Positions 35,345-48,567 of a stretch of 64,000 nucleotides of DNA are shown piece after piece (within the stretch, counting starts at the first letter, position 1; every line of letters starts with the position of its first letter). Both the position numbers and the translations under genes were made by a program. The notes beneath the pieces were generated by a model that did not search any database, was not told where the DNA came from, and saw only the letters and a program-made list of their open reading frames with translations. Origin of the DNA: Dendrobium chrysotoxum (lineage: Eukaryota > Streptophyta > Magnoliopsida > Asparagales > Orchidaceae); the NCBI GenBank assembly GCA_019925795.1, contig CM034309.1, positions 21,012,729-21,076,728 of the forward strand, in the 5' to 3' direction.

Positions 35345-35956
35345 TTAATGACTTTGGGCGATCAAGTCATTAATAAGAGTACACGTTTTAGATATCTTGG
35401 ATCTATTGTTCAGAGTGATGGTGAAATAGATGGGGATGTTATCAGTAGAATTCAAGTTGGATGGTTGAAGTGGAGGAATGCATCGGGCTTGTTGTGTGAT
35501 AGAAAAGTCCCCCTTAAACTTAAGGGAAAATTCTATAAGATGGTGGTGAGACCTGCAATGCTTTATGGTGCAGAATGTTGGCCATTAAAAGAGAAGCATA
35601 ATACTAAGTTATGTGTTGCGGAGATGAGGATGCTTAGGTGGATGAGTGGATTTACTCTTAGAGACAGGATACGAAATGAGCATATACGTGAAAAGGTTGG
35701 AGTAGCTCCAGTGGAGGATAAGATTAGAGAGAGTCGCCTTAGATGGTTTGGTCACATAAAACGGCGGCCTTCCGATGACCCAGTTAGGAAAGTAGAGGTA
35801 TTAGATTTGACTTATGTTAAGAAAGGTAGAGGTAGACCTAAAAAGACTTGGTTAGAAAATATTAGAAATGATCTTTCTCTATTAGATTTAAACGAGAATT
35901 TGACTTTGAACCGGACACAATGGAGAAAAAGGATTCATGTTGCCGACCCCACGTAG
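35345..35956 (+). pseudogene. C-terminal part of an RTE LINE ORF (after the RT catalytic site)
   Basis: About 200 codons are open from the truncation point (MTLGDQVINKS) to the natural end RIHVADPT and a TAG stop at 35954-35956. Visible blocks are VGWLKWRNASGLLCDRKVP, KGKFYKMVVRPAMLYGAECW (the thumb/C-terminal region of RTE proteins), RWFGHIKRRPSDDPVRK and KKGRGRPKKTWLENI. The endonuclease, fingers and FADD site are absent, so it cannot act as a reverse transcriptase. The frame appears to extend upstream into flanking array DNA (from 35282), which is chance. Confidence 0.93.
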
Positions 35957-35995
35957 TGGGACAAAGGCTTGTTATTGTTGTTGTTGTTGTTGTTG
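35345..35995 (+). mobile_element. 5'-truncated RTE-type LINE, 651 bp, perfect 16-bp target duplication
   Basis: It is flanked by TTGGTTGGGTGCTTTA at 35329-35344 and 35996-36011, with the single unoccupied copy at 3287-3302. It ends in a TTG repeat tail after the untranslated end gtgggacaaaggcttgtta. The coding end is uninterrupted to its normal stop. Presence in one duplicate only, an open frame and a perfect duplication mark it as recent. Confidence 0.97.
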
Positions 35996-36065
35996 TTGGT
36001 TGGGTGCTTTAGCTACTAATGAAAAGGTCTTAAGTTGTAGTCTTGGATATATGATGCGTGTATGA

Positions 36066-36090
36066 CCCCACCCCCCCCCCCCCCCTCCCC
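36066..36090. repeat. Poly-C-rich tract 1 (copy 2)
   Basis: C-rich tract interrupted by single A and T bases, where an extra partial array unit was joined. Confidence 0.9.
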
Positions 36091-36349
36091 ATTAATTGCC
36101 AAAATAATTAATGAAATGTTATGTAACATGTTAAAATAATATTTTAAAGGTTTATACTGCATAAATGCATGGGGTCTGATTAGCCTCACTAGCCCCATAT
36201 AGGCTATCATAGGTGCCATTCCTTCATGCATGGTACTATAGTTCTCTAATGTTTACTGAGGTTCAACTGATATGTTTCCCATTCAAAAGTTGAGAATCAC
36301 GCATCTCATTTTGGTCTATTGGTTGGGTGCTTTAGCTACTAATGAAGAG

Positions 36350-36351
<2 letters not shown>

Positions 36352-36382
<31 letters not shown>

Positions 36383-36394
36383 ACACACACACAC
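36352..36394. repeat. Poly-C tract 2 (31 C) plus (AC)n
   Basis: 31 uninterrupted C's followed by six AC repeats, where copy 1 has 12 C's plus gcgc/acac. This is an exceptional homopolymer in an AT-rich region, and its exact length may be a sequencing or assembly estimate. Confidence 0.88.
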
Positions 36395-37297
36395 AAAAGA
36401 AGTTGATAAGCACGTAGAACATAAGATAAAATATGGCGGAGAATTTATCTTATCTTATAAGGTAAATTTCAATAACAAAGAACAAATAAAATAATTTCAT
36501 GTTCAAAAGAAAAAAGCTCATATATGCATATAAATTTGTAAATATACATTTATATTCATGACACACAATGAAATTTTATTGAATAAAAATAACTTATAAT
36601 AATCTATTATCCAAGGAATATAAAATGTCAAGCTAATTAGAAGATAAGAATCAACTAGATTTGTAATACACAAATTAGAACCTAAAACAATAGTTATTGG
36701 AGAAAAAATCAGTAATGTATGAGTTTGCAAGTCAAATTAGATAGATAATTTCTCTTTACTAAACCATAAAAGATAAGATGAAAGAATATTGATGCTTGTT
36801 AGAAGCATGATTTATGAGAAAGAATGTGCTAGAATGCAAAATATTTTATGAATATGGTCATTTTGATAATTTTTTTGTTTGTGGAGCCATTGCATGCCTT
36901 CTAAAAAAAAAAAAAAATTACATTTGCTCCCTCTTCACTTGTAGAATAAAGTAGCTGAACTTTTACTTGCCGACACACATGTGATCATCACAAAAACAAA
37001 GTACCACAAAACTTGGCAAGTGAATTGGGTTTGCTTTTCTCAGCATCATTGGAATCATATGCACCTATTCAATCATACTGATAGGGAAATGGAATCAGCC
37101 TAACTGATTCATACTGAGCCACTGAAGCAGCATCTTGAGAACTTATATGTATATGTAATTTTATGTAGCAAAAATTAATCACTTAGTTTCTTTTTGAGAT
37201 TTTGAGAGAATTTAATTGCAAACTCATACACACATATATGCAAGACATCGAATCAAGATATTTGTTTTAAAGCCTAAATTATAAATCAATAGACTTA

Positions 37298-37601
37298 GGC
37301 TTCATTTGGGACAACTTTCTTATTGCTTCTTAAAGCAGCTTTCTAGTACAAAAATTTGTTCTAGAAAGCTGCTTTAAGAAGCGCGCAGTAAAAAAGACGT
37401 GTCAAACAAAGCATAAGATTTCATTTGTGATAGCTTTCTTGCGTCTTTTCTTTTCAGACCACAACTACAGTTTTTATTTGGCCACTACCTTTTTATTGCT
37501 TTCAATAAATTTTTATAGTAAAAGCTATTTTCTACATAAGCTTTTAAAATAGCTGCTTTCTTCACCTCCTATAAAAAGCAGCAATCATTCCAAACGGGCC
37601 C
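37298..37601. mobile_element. Tourist-like MITE (copy 2 of 4261-4558)
   Basis: TTA flanks at 37295-37297 and 37602-37604. It retains the ttattgc left-arm bases missing in copy 1, so it is nearer the family form. Confidence 0.7.
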
Positions 37602-40267
37602 TTAGATGAGCTCATTGGGTGGCCCATAGTGTAACTGTTATGCAACAATGGAAGGTATTCATTGTCTGATTTGAATTTAACTATATTAATTAGGTGGATA
37701 AATTAATAAAATAATGAGATGTAAACTGATATTATTTAAAAAATGGTCTAAAAGACACCTTTTTTTTTCACAGACAAAAGTTCTTATTCCAATTCTCAAA
37801 GAAGTAGAGATGCCGAAGTCAGGAGCTGCAAACCATACTGACAAAACTATTAGTTCCTTTGAAGCAATTCTTTTACTGTTATATATAAAATATTGAACCT
37901 TTCTCGCTATTTCTGCTACCATTATTTGTTGAGTATTGTTTTGGAAACTTTATTGCATGTGACCTATCTTCTATTTGATAAGTAAATCCAGTCCACCATC
38001 CCCATCTTTAAGAAAGGACTATGAAGATATTGTTTTTAGGTTTGAAGAATTTGATGTCTGAAAATAAGAGAGAATTGATGTATTATAAGAAAATTCATCA
38101 ATTAATATGAACCTTATGTTGTGCAAATAATCACGGTGGAAATAAAAAAAATCAGAAATCACACAACATAATCAATCACAAAGAAGACGGCGATTTATGT
38201 GATTCGGTGAAGATGCCTACGCCCACCGGGAGGAAATGATTTTACTATATTGGAGAACATCAAAACCATTCAAATCAAGGCTGATTTGGATTTGGAAAGA
38301 ATTCCAAATCAACATCTTAACACAAGTATGCAAATAAAAAACATTCAAAATTAACTTTAGGTTTATCCGTACTTCATTTTCTACAAATTTATAGCTTAAA
38401 CAAACACTTCAATGTGATGAACCTAATGTCACCAAAAGTTTCTTGATCCAAGTTCAAATGGTCCAAAATTAAGTACTTATAAGTATGGTTGAAAAGTTCA
38501 TAGCACTGATTAAAGGACCAAACCATATATGAATTATGCTTTCTTGCAATCAAAATGAGCATCTCAATGTGATATAATCTAGGAGCAAAAGTGTCACACT
38601 CAAGAATATATATTGAAATAATTACATTTGTCTTTCATTTAAACTATTTAACTAGAGCTTACCAATGAATAGACAAAAGAAATATGATTGCGTTTTGTCT
38701 AGAACTATAGGTAGAAAAATTATGCATGTTATCCCGAGCCTCATCTCATATATAGAATCCTTATCCTTTCCTAGAAATATGTAAAACCACTAATGAGCAT
38801 ATAACCCAACAAATAACTAAAATCTTACAACTGAAGTCACTACAAGAAAAAAGAGAATAATATGCTATAAATTATATTAAAAAATATACGCATCAATGTC
38901 TATACTGTATCAATTTATCCTTCTGTAGTTCATCATTTCTCAATCCATTATATCATCAGTCATTATACAGTAATAGTCAACAATAATAATATCAGTAATA
39001 ATATTAGTATCATGATCAATAACATTGAATAATGTTAATGACAGTAAACAGTATTAGTGTCAGTCACAATATCAATACAGTGTTCATAGTAGTGTCGGTA
39101 TAGTATTTAAATATTCAATGAGTATATCTTAAGGATATCTTACTCCTGCACTTATAACTCCAAATCAGTCGCTCTTTATAACTCCTAATCAATGTACTAC
39201 TTATAACTCTAGTTGAATCACGTGAATCAGTCGCCCCGACTTCTTATAACTCCTAATCAATCTCCATCCCCTTATGACTCCTAATCAGTGAATCATATAG
39301 ATTAGTAGGATATCACGTAGAGTTATCATATCATGTATCTGATATCATTTAGCACTTTATTTAAAATGCAGCAAAATTATATCATATCATTCAGAATGAT
39401 CAAATCTATAACATATCCAAACTTGCACAATGAAAGCTTATAAAATTATGAGATAATATATTTTTAGCAGATTTAAGAGAGATAAAATCCGTAGAAATTA
39501 AAATCATTAAAAATTTAAGTAAGAGATTAGTCACTTACAACGAATAGAATAAAATTTGTAATAGAAATGATTGACAAATATGATCCAAAGATTTTTTTTC
39601 TCTCCTCTCTCTTCTTCCTCTCTTTCAATTTCTTCATGGCCAAGCAACCAAGTGAGGGAGTCGGTAGGGTAAAGGAGGGATATATATATATATATATATT
39701 ATTCATGGCGTAGCGCAGTAGCGCTCACCAGATTAGCATCAAAGCGCTCTACTTTAATATTTTCATATTTTTGAAATAAATTTATTTAACATATTTGAGT
39801 TATTACAATCCCCCTACCTTCAAAAAATATCGTCCTCAATTTTTTCATAGACAAAACATATCAATAAAGATAAATTCAATTCATAAATCCATCAAAATAA
39901 ATTAATACAATTCAAAACCAATAAAATCAATTAAAATTCATTCAAAATCTCTAAAATAATGCATACAATAAATTATAAGTTCATTTAAAATAATCATACT
40001 CCCACATATCATTCAAGCATAATATACTATGCAAACAATTAATTAATCAATTCAATGATTAAAAATTTTATTATTGAATCCTTCAGGCGCATTCCTATTC
40101 TCTTATTGGATTAAACTGTAAACTCTGGGTCATACGAGTGACAATATTGATGTAGCAATCTATGCAGGTCCTCTTTGACTTTTAACTACCCTTTTTCCAT
40201 CTATTCTACTTACAGACCTTCACTATATTCTCTAGATCCCATGGTCCTCAATCTATAGCATCGTTAC

Positions 40268-40977
40268 TGGTGTGTTTGATGAGACAGATGAGATTGATAC
40301 TAATATGATTGAGAAGACTGATGACTGATATGTGAATAATGAGAGACCAATAAAAGATAAGACATATGATAGATAATATAGCAGATATATATAATTGATG
40401 ACAGATAAGATATGCGATTAATAAAATAGATAATAGATAAGATATATGGTAAATAAGATATATGGTAGATATGATAAATGATAAATATGTGACAGATAAA
40501 ATAGATAAAATATATGAACGATGATAGATAAGACATATGATAGATATGACCGATGTTAGGTTAGATAAATGATTGATAAGATAGATGATAGATATGACCG
40601 ATGAGAGATAAGATATATAATATATGATCGATGACATATAAGACAAATGATTGATAAGATAGATGATAATATAACTGATGATAGGTAAGACCAATGATAG
40701 ATAAGACATATGATATATAAGATATTTGACCGATAAGATAGATGATATATATGATTGATGACAAATAATACAATTGATTTATAAGATAAATGATAGATAT
40801 GACCAATGACAGATAAGACTGATGATTGATAAGACAGATGAGAGATATGATCAATGACAGATAATAATGTGACCGATGATAGATGAGATCAGTTATTGAT
40901 GAGACTGATACTAATATGATTGAGAAGACTGATGACTGATATATGAATGATGAGAAACCAATGATAGATGAGACAAC

Positions 40978-41024
<47 letters not shown>

Positions 41025-41560
41025 TGATGTCGGATATGATAGAGGATTGATAAGACAGATAATAGATAAGACATTTGATTGATATGACAGATGATAGGTA
41101 TGACTAATGACATATAGAATAGATGATATATAAGATAGATGATAGATATGATCTATAAGAGATAAGATAGAAGCAAAATATGAATGATGATAGGTAAGAC
41201 AAATGAAAAATAAGATATTTAATAGATAAGACATATGATAGATATGATCGATGAAAGATAAGACAAATGATTGATAAGATAGACGGTATATATGACCGAT
41301 GACAAATAAAATATATGATATATAGAATAAATGACAGATAATATAGATGATAGATATGACTGATGACTTATAAGATAATTGATTAATAAGATAGATGTTA
41401 GATATAAATGATGATAGATAAGGCATGATTGATAAGACATATGTCAGATATAATCGATGATAGATGAAATATGTGATTGATTATTAATGACCGATAACAC
41501 ATAATATATGATATACGATGATTAATTGACTGATGATATTGATTGATTAATCTATAAGAT
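40268..41560. repeat. GATA/GATGATAGATAAGAC tract (copy 2)
   Basis: Counterpart of 7200-8500. The internal (TA)n is shorter (about 40982-41021) and a few single-base changes are seen. The minus-strand I/S/Y/L-only frames are artefacts of the motif. Confidence 0.93.
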
Positions 41561-41954
41561 TGATTAACTAATTGAAGGATATAAAAAATATGATTGATAT
41601 GCAGTCAAATTAATAGAGTTATGATATGAAGATAAGATATATGATGCATATGATAATATTGGTTTACATGATACATGGTATGAATAATACATGCATATGA
41701 TAAGACTGATATAAGGGCATATAACATATATGAATTGCATAATATATATGATATTATTCATATTGATTATTACATATTTTATAATTATATGTTTACATTG
41801 CTTTGAATTAAATGATTACATGTATATTATTTCTATTTTGTGCATTGATTTCAATTGTAAATTTTGGTGACTTGTTGGGTTGTTGTGCTTATTATGTGAT
41901 TTTTACCATGTTTTTTAGGTAAGGGTAAAATACTAGTGGAATGAGAATGATTTG

Positions 41955-43757
41955 TGTTGCAAATCTGGACCTAAACCCTGTGATTTTGATGATAACAAAT
42001 AATATTGGATTCCTTACTATACTATCTCCTATTAATTACTATTATTGTATATCTACTTTTATTATGCACTAATATTTCAGGTCCACTGTACGCTGTGTAA
42101 AACTGATCATCTCAAGACTAGGTAGAATAAGGTTAAAGTGTTTGGAAGAGTCAATAATTTTGCTTTTTTTTTTCTAATTTTCTTGAGTCAAAATTATGTA
42201 TTTGGTGGATACTAAGATTGACAACCATGCACACACACACACTCAAGAAAGTGAGACAGTGAAAAAATTAGAAGTTTAATTTTCTTAACTAATCGTACTG
42301 TATGATCCATAATTGTACTGTACGATCAGCTAATCAGAAAATCATTAAAATGATTCATTGCGATAATTAATGCAACTTGAACTTATCATACTGTACGATA
42401 CATATCGTATAGATGATAAGTTGAAATCAAGATCCTAGCCGTCAATCACAATTTAGATAATATTTTGAATTCAAATTTTGTACTAATCGTACTATACGAT
42501 CAGTATTGTACGGTACGATGTAATTAAATCTTACCTAAATTAGTCCTGTAATTAGAAAATTAATTTTAGTTAATTTGTCCAATCAGATTGTACTGGATGA
42601 TTAGAGCCAATCACACTATACGACTAGATCCCTGCATGGGATGATAATTTATCATCTCTTATTGTATAAGATGATAAACCATGCTGTTTCAACTAATCAT
42701 TCTGAATGATAAGTGCAATACATTGAACTAATCATACAAAGCTCTAAATTTTGTATAGTACTAATAGGGTGATTTGAACTAATTGTACCATACAATCTTG
42801 GATTGGACCGATACGATCAGTATCGACAGAATTAAATTTTAGGGATTTTTGAGAGGCCTTGTATTTAATCTCTCTTAATAGACTTGTTTCAAGTCTTTGG
42901 TTGCTGAGTGTTCTTAAGAGGGAGCTTGGAGAAGAAGATCTAAAGGGAGAGCTTGTGTGTGAGGGAGAAGTAGTGTAAGGGGTTTACACGGTTGCTCAAA
43001 GCAAGTGTATTGCCTTGTTCTTCCAAGTGTTTGTCTAGGTTTCTTAGGTGGCTCTAGGAAGAAGCTCTTCAGCTCAAGAACGTGGTTCTCTGCCATCACC
43101 AGGAGGGTGAGAAAAGAGTTCATGGTACTTTGCCATCACCAGGAGAGTGAGAAAGGAGTTCATGATTCTCTGCCATCACCAGGAGGGTGAGAAAGGAGTT
43201 TGAGGTTCCCTACCTTCTCTAGAAGGGAGAAAAAGATTGAAGGTTTGTTGCCATTACCAGGAGGGTGAAAAAGCTTTCGGTTCTCCACCACACTGGGTTG
43301 GTGGAAGTGAGTTGTGTATGGGCTTCTCCGACTTGCTATGGGGGCAAAATGAGAGACACTATAATGATAGTGTAATACTCGGAGTGGAGGACTCCGGGGA
43401 GTGGATGTAGGCTATTATTTGATCGAACCACTATAAATCTCTGGTGTGTTTGTTCTGATTTTTTACTTTGACATTTTACTTTTTTTACACTTTATTTCTG
43501 TGATAACTGCTTAGTGAAAATCGGTGATTAATGCTTCGTTCTGTTGATTAAAATATCATCATCGTTGGTTTAATATTTGATAAAATTATTCGCTTCGGCA
43601 TCAATTAAAAGTTGTTATTTTTAATAACTGAAAAATCCAAAAAATATCATATTTTCTTTTTGAAGTAAGCAATTTTTTTTAAGTTCACCAATTCACCTCA
43701 CTCTTAGTGTGCTTAGGGACAAGTTCACTTAGACTTAACATCCTTATTGAACTTTCA
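41955..43757 (+). mobile_element. Solo copia LTR (copy 2), 1803 bp
   Basis: ATTTG duplication at 41950-41954 and 43758-43762. Same length as copy 1 with only a few substitutions, so the solo LTR formed before the two copies separated. Confidence 0.9.
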
Positions 43758-46240
43758 ATTTGGGCAACAGATTTAGGTTTTCTTCCTACATCAATTGGTT
43801 TTTCTTTCTTTTTGTAGTCATGATGTATTTATAATGATGGGTTATTTTGGTTGAACATCATGGCCATTGTATATGTTATTTTTGGATTGGTTTGATGTGT
43901 AAATATTTGATAAATAGTAATGTATTTATGTTATTTGGTGTTTATATTATCTAGATAAAATTAATAAGCTCTAGTTGATGTTTAGAAGATAAAAAGATGT
44001 AATTCTTTCAATTTAGATTTTAGGGCGTCACAAATATCACAAGGGGATAAAAAGAGTTGGAAGTGGTCGAGGGGTTTTTGTAGATCTGATTTGAATTTTT
44101 TTAAGGATCAAAGGAATTAAAAGAGTGATGGAATAGGATAGCCAAACTAAGTCTTGGGTGCCCTAGTTTTGGCTCACAACTTGCAAAAGACTTAAGGTAT
44201 TTTTTTCTTATTGTAAGTGATGGAGAAAACATACAAAAAAAGTTTAGGGATGTTGAAGAAGAATTAGCAGAGGTTCAAATAAATATTAGCAAGAGATAAG
44301 AGACATACATAGGTCTTACACCAAGAAGAGTCTAAATAGGTTAACAATTAAGCAAACAACCAGGGTGGTCAGTCCCCGAACATAAAATCCTTGAAATTTC
44401 ACAAAATCCTTGAGATTTAAATCTCATTATCTTCTTAAACATCAAAAATAGATTTTTTAAATTTATCAAAGTAAATATCATTACTTCATAGCCTAATAAA
44501 GAAAACTAAAAAAGAGAAAATTTTCAAAGTAAAGAATGAATGGGAGTGAGGACTCTCTAATTAAGGAGTAGTTGCTCCTACCTTTTAAACAAGACTTAAG
44601 CAAATAAAATAAGAGAATATTAATAAAATAAAAACATTCTATGTGAGGAAAAATGATTAAAATTAATTATTCATATTATTAAAAATTAATATTTAAAATT
44701 TTAAATTTTAATCACGCATATAATTTGAAAAGTTTCCAAATATTGGCTTCTTTAATTTTTTTATATTGGGTAAATCTCTCTTAGCCCTTGATCATGATCA
44801 TGTAATGGAGCAATCATGGACCTTGCTCTCATCTTGAACCCTTGGTCTGGCTCTAGTAATGGAGCCATAATAATTTTCAGCTTGATAATCTACATCATAA
44901 GGGGTATTAGCCCAATCAAGCTTAAGTTACCTAGATTGAGCATAAGAACTTAATCCAACAAGAGAAGCAACATAAAATAATTAGAAATTAAAACTATTTA
45001 TATTTTTATGCTAATAAAGGACTCCTAATAACTATGATATATTAATAAAATATGTAAGAAGTGTTAGAAAATAATAGTAAATTTAACTCATGAAAATATT
45101 TAAGCTTTAATGGCTGAACTCTACTAATAGGTTCAAGTCTCGAAAAACCCTCCAATATGTAAAAGTTGGAGAGATTTATATGACTTGACTAGTCTAATCG
45201 TTCCATATGCTGAGAACCTACTAGCTGACCTAGTAAACCACTTACTTTTTGGGCACACATCATTACCCTAAGTCATCCATAATATTAGTCAACTTTGTAA
45301 CCAAGCCAAGTATTCGATCTTATGACAACTTAAAAAATAATCTCAAGCATGGGCTAATTCTTGATAAGATAGGTATTAATTATAAAAAATCCTAACTTAA
45401 CCTTAGAGGCATATTGAACTAGAAAACCTCTTAATTCAAGAGCAAATCAAAAGATTAGTTATCCCACAAAACAATTGCTTATTGTCAATGGGTAACCATA
45501 TAAAAAGTAGCCTATCTATAACATTATTCATCAAAAGGGTAAAACAAGCTAGTCATTGAACCCTCTATCCATATCTTTCATGCCTAAAGACTAGAAATTA
45601 TCAAAATTAACTTATATTTATTAAAGTCAAAGATCAATAATTAGAAATTTAAGCCAATTAATTTTCTTGATCTTCAGTTAACAGTCTTACAAATTAAGAA
45701 AATCCCCTACCCAAAAGGGCATTAAAAAATTTCTGTCATACCTAAACAAATATGCATACCATATGTAACACAGTTAATTAATCAAAATGCAATCCATAAA
45801 TCAAATAAGTAGATAAGAATAGCCTCCTTACAATTAGAAGGTTTCTTAAACCCAAGTATCCACTTTCACTTTGTTTCAAAGTGGAAAAGAAGCTTTCTCT
45901 TAAATATTCTCAAACATATCTCCATTGTGTATATTAGTGAAACATGGCTAAAGATGAGCATCTCATTTGATATCATGATGTCATTTTTAAGATTGGGCAA
46001 TCATACCAAATTTAAAACCTAAGATTAGTTAAGATTAAAGTTAAATGTTCATTAGCTAAAATAAAATAACCAACATTTACAGATCATACAAAATCTAAGG
46101 TAAACGGTGCAACGTCACATTCAGAAAGACGTTAACTTTTACGCAAAAAAAACTCCACAAAGTGACGACTAAATATGAATGTAATGATAAATTAAAATTG
46201 ATTAAATGATCATCGGACACGCTTGATTCAATAGGAGAGA

Positions 46241-46343
46241 TTAAAGTTTTGTTTGGGTCAACTTTTTAAGAAAATTTTGTAGTTTCTTGAATTAGAAAGC
46301 TGTTTTAGAAAGCAATGGGAAAGCTGTCCCAAACGAAGCCTAA
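46241..46343. mobile_element. Foldback MITE (copy 2 of 13184-13286)
   Basis: The right arm reads gctgtcccaaacgaagcc; few differences from copy 1. Confidence 0.6.
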
Positions 46344-46711
46344 ATCTAAAAAAAAAAACTAGCTTGATTAGGTTTATGATTGATATTCCATGAGGTGTAC
46401 ATAGAATAGAGAAATTGATCTCACAACGAGGAATTAGGGAACAAAACTACATAATCTTGTGTACAAGAGCATATACAAAATTAAGAAATACGTCTTACCA
46501 TTCAAACCCTAAACAAATCAAATTTAATAATATTTGTTCTTTTAATTATACATAAATATCTTAATAGTTTTTATCACATATTTTATATTAAATTTCAACA
46601 TGATAGAAATATCATGCGACAATTTTTTAAGTTAATTTTCAGCAAAGCCAGACAAATTTATTTTTTTTCTAAATATTTAATAACATATATTTTAATAAGT
46701 TTTTAATGAAC

Positions 46712-46833
46712 TATCGTTTGGGACAACTTTTTTTTTTGCTTTTAAAGTAATTTTTATGTATTAAAATTTTTAATTCCAAAATTTTTTGTATTAAAAAATT
46801 ATTTTAGAAAGCACTAAAAAAACTGTTTGAAAC
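46712..46833. mobile_element. Degenerate foldback MITE (copy 2 of 13655-13777)
   Basis: Same arms as copy 1, with a shorter T run. Confidence 0.4.
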
Positions 46834-46836
46834 TAA

Positions 46837-46890
46837 GGCTTTGTTTGGGACGACGTTCTTACTGCTTTGAAAGTCGTCTCAAACAAATCC
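46837..46890. mobile_element. 54-bp foldback MITE (copy 2)
   Basis: TAA flanks at 46834-46836 and 46891-46893. One right-arm substitution (aaatcc for aaagcc) compared with copy 1. Confidence 0.75.
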
Positions 46891-46926
46891 TAAGTTTGAT
46901 AATTAATGAGTTTAAATTTAGATTTA

Positions 46927-47045
46927 GGCTTCGTTTGAGACTGCTTTCTTACTGTTTTTTAAAGCAACATTCTAATAAAAAATTATAATTTTCATATTAT
47001 AAAACTACTTTAAGAAGCTGTAAGAAAGCCATCTCAAACGAAACC
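46927..47045. mobile_element. Foldback MITE (copy 2 of 13871-13989)
   Basis: Ends GGCTTCGTTTGAGACTGC and, reversed, GGTTTCGTTTGAGATGGC. Confidence 0.7.
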
Positions 47046-47246
47046 TAAGTATTTGCCAAGCCGAATATGTACTTGATTGGACTAAATTCAGAGATGTCCC
47101 ACTCAAAGGCATTAATTTTCTTCCCCACTTTTTAACCTTTTGTTCTTTTTAAAAGCATTGTAACTTTGCCCCAATTCCCTCCAATCAAACAGCGACAAAA
47201 ACAATTAAGTGCTCGTAGAATCTCTTTGGTAAATAAATCCCTAATT

Positions 47247-47297
<51 letters not shown>

Positions 47298-47797
47298 TGG
47301 ATAAATTTCCGTTTGAAAATATTGACTTGAAATTTTGCAATTAAAAATAATATTTTAACATATTTATAAATAAAATAGGTTATTGTTTGAATTTTATAAT
47401 CATAGCTAAAGTAAAAAAATTGGTGGCTTATTGACTAGAGGAGAAATTCTCTCTTATATGACAATTTAAAGCCATATATTCTATAATTTATGATTCACTG
47501 ACAAGAAAACAAAAAATACCGCTATATTTTTAGGATTTCACTAATGAGTTTCTTATAAAAAAATAATATGATGTTACACATTTAATAACAAGTCAAATAT
47601 GTACTGTCAGAATTTCAAGGATTATATATTTTTTTCAAAACATTTTAAATTATCATTATTATTAAATTCTCAAATTATTAAATTAAAAAAAAGACTTTAC
47701 TATAATAAGTTTAATATATTATAAGGCATAAACACAATAATATTGCAATTCAAAACATAACAAAGATGAACAAAATGTGGAATATAACATTCAGTTA

Positions 47798-47915
47798 GGT
47801 TTCATTTGGGACAGCTTTCTAAAATAATTTTTTAGTATAAATATTTTTTAAATTAAAATTTTTTTATTAAAAAATTACTTTAAAAAATTATAATAAAGCT
47901 GCTCCAAATGAAGTC
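47798..47915. mobile_element. Foldback MITE, 118 bp, present only in copy 2
   Basis: TTA at 47795-47797 and 47916-47918. The ends are GGTTTCATTTGGGACAGCTT and, reversed, GACTTCATTTGGAGCAGCTT, with AT-rich arms. The copy 1 site is replaced by filler (14734-14807). Confidence 0.8.
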
Positions 47916-48426
47916 TTAGACTTCCTTTGAGATGACTTTCTTGCTGGTTCTTAAAGAAGTTTTTCAGTAAAAAAAAAAAAAAAACTTTTATACTAAAACT
48001 TGAGTTGTGTCAAAGTGGTGAGAGAAAATTTCCGGTCTGAAAGGGATAGTCATAGAAAGCACAGTGAGACGTATAACTTGGCCAAGTAAAAAAAAAAGCT
48101 GCCTTGTAGGGCAGATGTTAGGCTTTTTTTCCTGCTTCTGTTTAATCCAACACGACATGAACTTTTTAGCTGTAAAGTCTTAACTTTTAAGACATGGCAC
48201 TGCAACCATAGTTTTCTATGGCAGCCACGTCTAAGGTTCTACCAAGGAGGAGAAGATAGGCGTATCTTTTGTTTGGCTCCCTTGGGTCTAGGTAAAGGCT
48301 ACCATATCTTTTACTAGGCAGAGAGTGGAGGCCAAAAGAGAGCGCCATCTCATTCACATCACAGAGAAAAAGAAAGTATCTTATCTTATGGAAGTAAGAA
48401 AAGAAAGCAGCACTGAAACCATGCTT

Positions 48427-48567
48427 TTACATACAGTTTATTTTGATCTCTTGGTTGGAAACTTTAACTATTAACTAAAAGGAAAAGATCTTGGATTCGA
48501 GACTTGCGGATATGATGTGTATAAATTTGACTTAATTGATCTAAATATCAAAAAAAAAAAAAAAAGT
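48427..48567 (+). mobile_element. tRNA-type SINE (copy 2)
   Basis: CATGCTT at 48420-48426 and 48568-48574. A- and B-box-like motifs as in copy 1; poly-A tail of similar length but without the gaagaa interruption. Confidence 0.6.

Larger units (their letters stand above)
32517..36350. repeat. Tandem array of ~970-bp units (copy 2)
   Basis: Anchors are at 33105, 34081 and 35042, with a partial unit before 33066. Compared with copy 1 there is one unit fewer: the unit from 34081 is a hybrid, matching copy 1's second unit up to about 34420 and its third unit from about 34440. The right end contains a LINE insertion and an extra ~290-bp partial unit (36091-36350). Confidence 0.92.
38870..44032 (-). 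mobile_element. Degenerate Ty3/gypsy-like element (copy 2)
   Basis: Counterpart of 5800-10976. The polypurine-like/LTR junction is at about 39807 and the TGTGACGCCC edge at 44032. It contains the GATA tract and the solo copia LTR. Confidence 0.45.
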
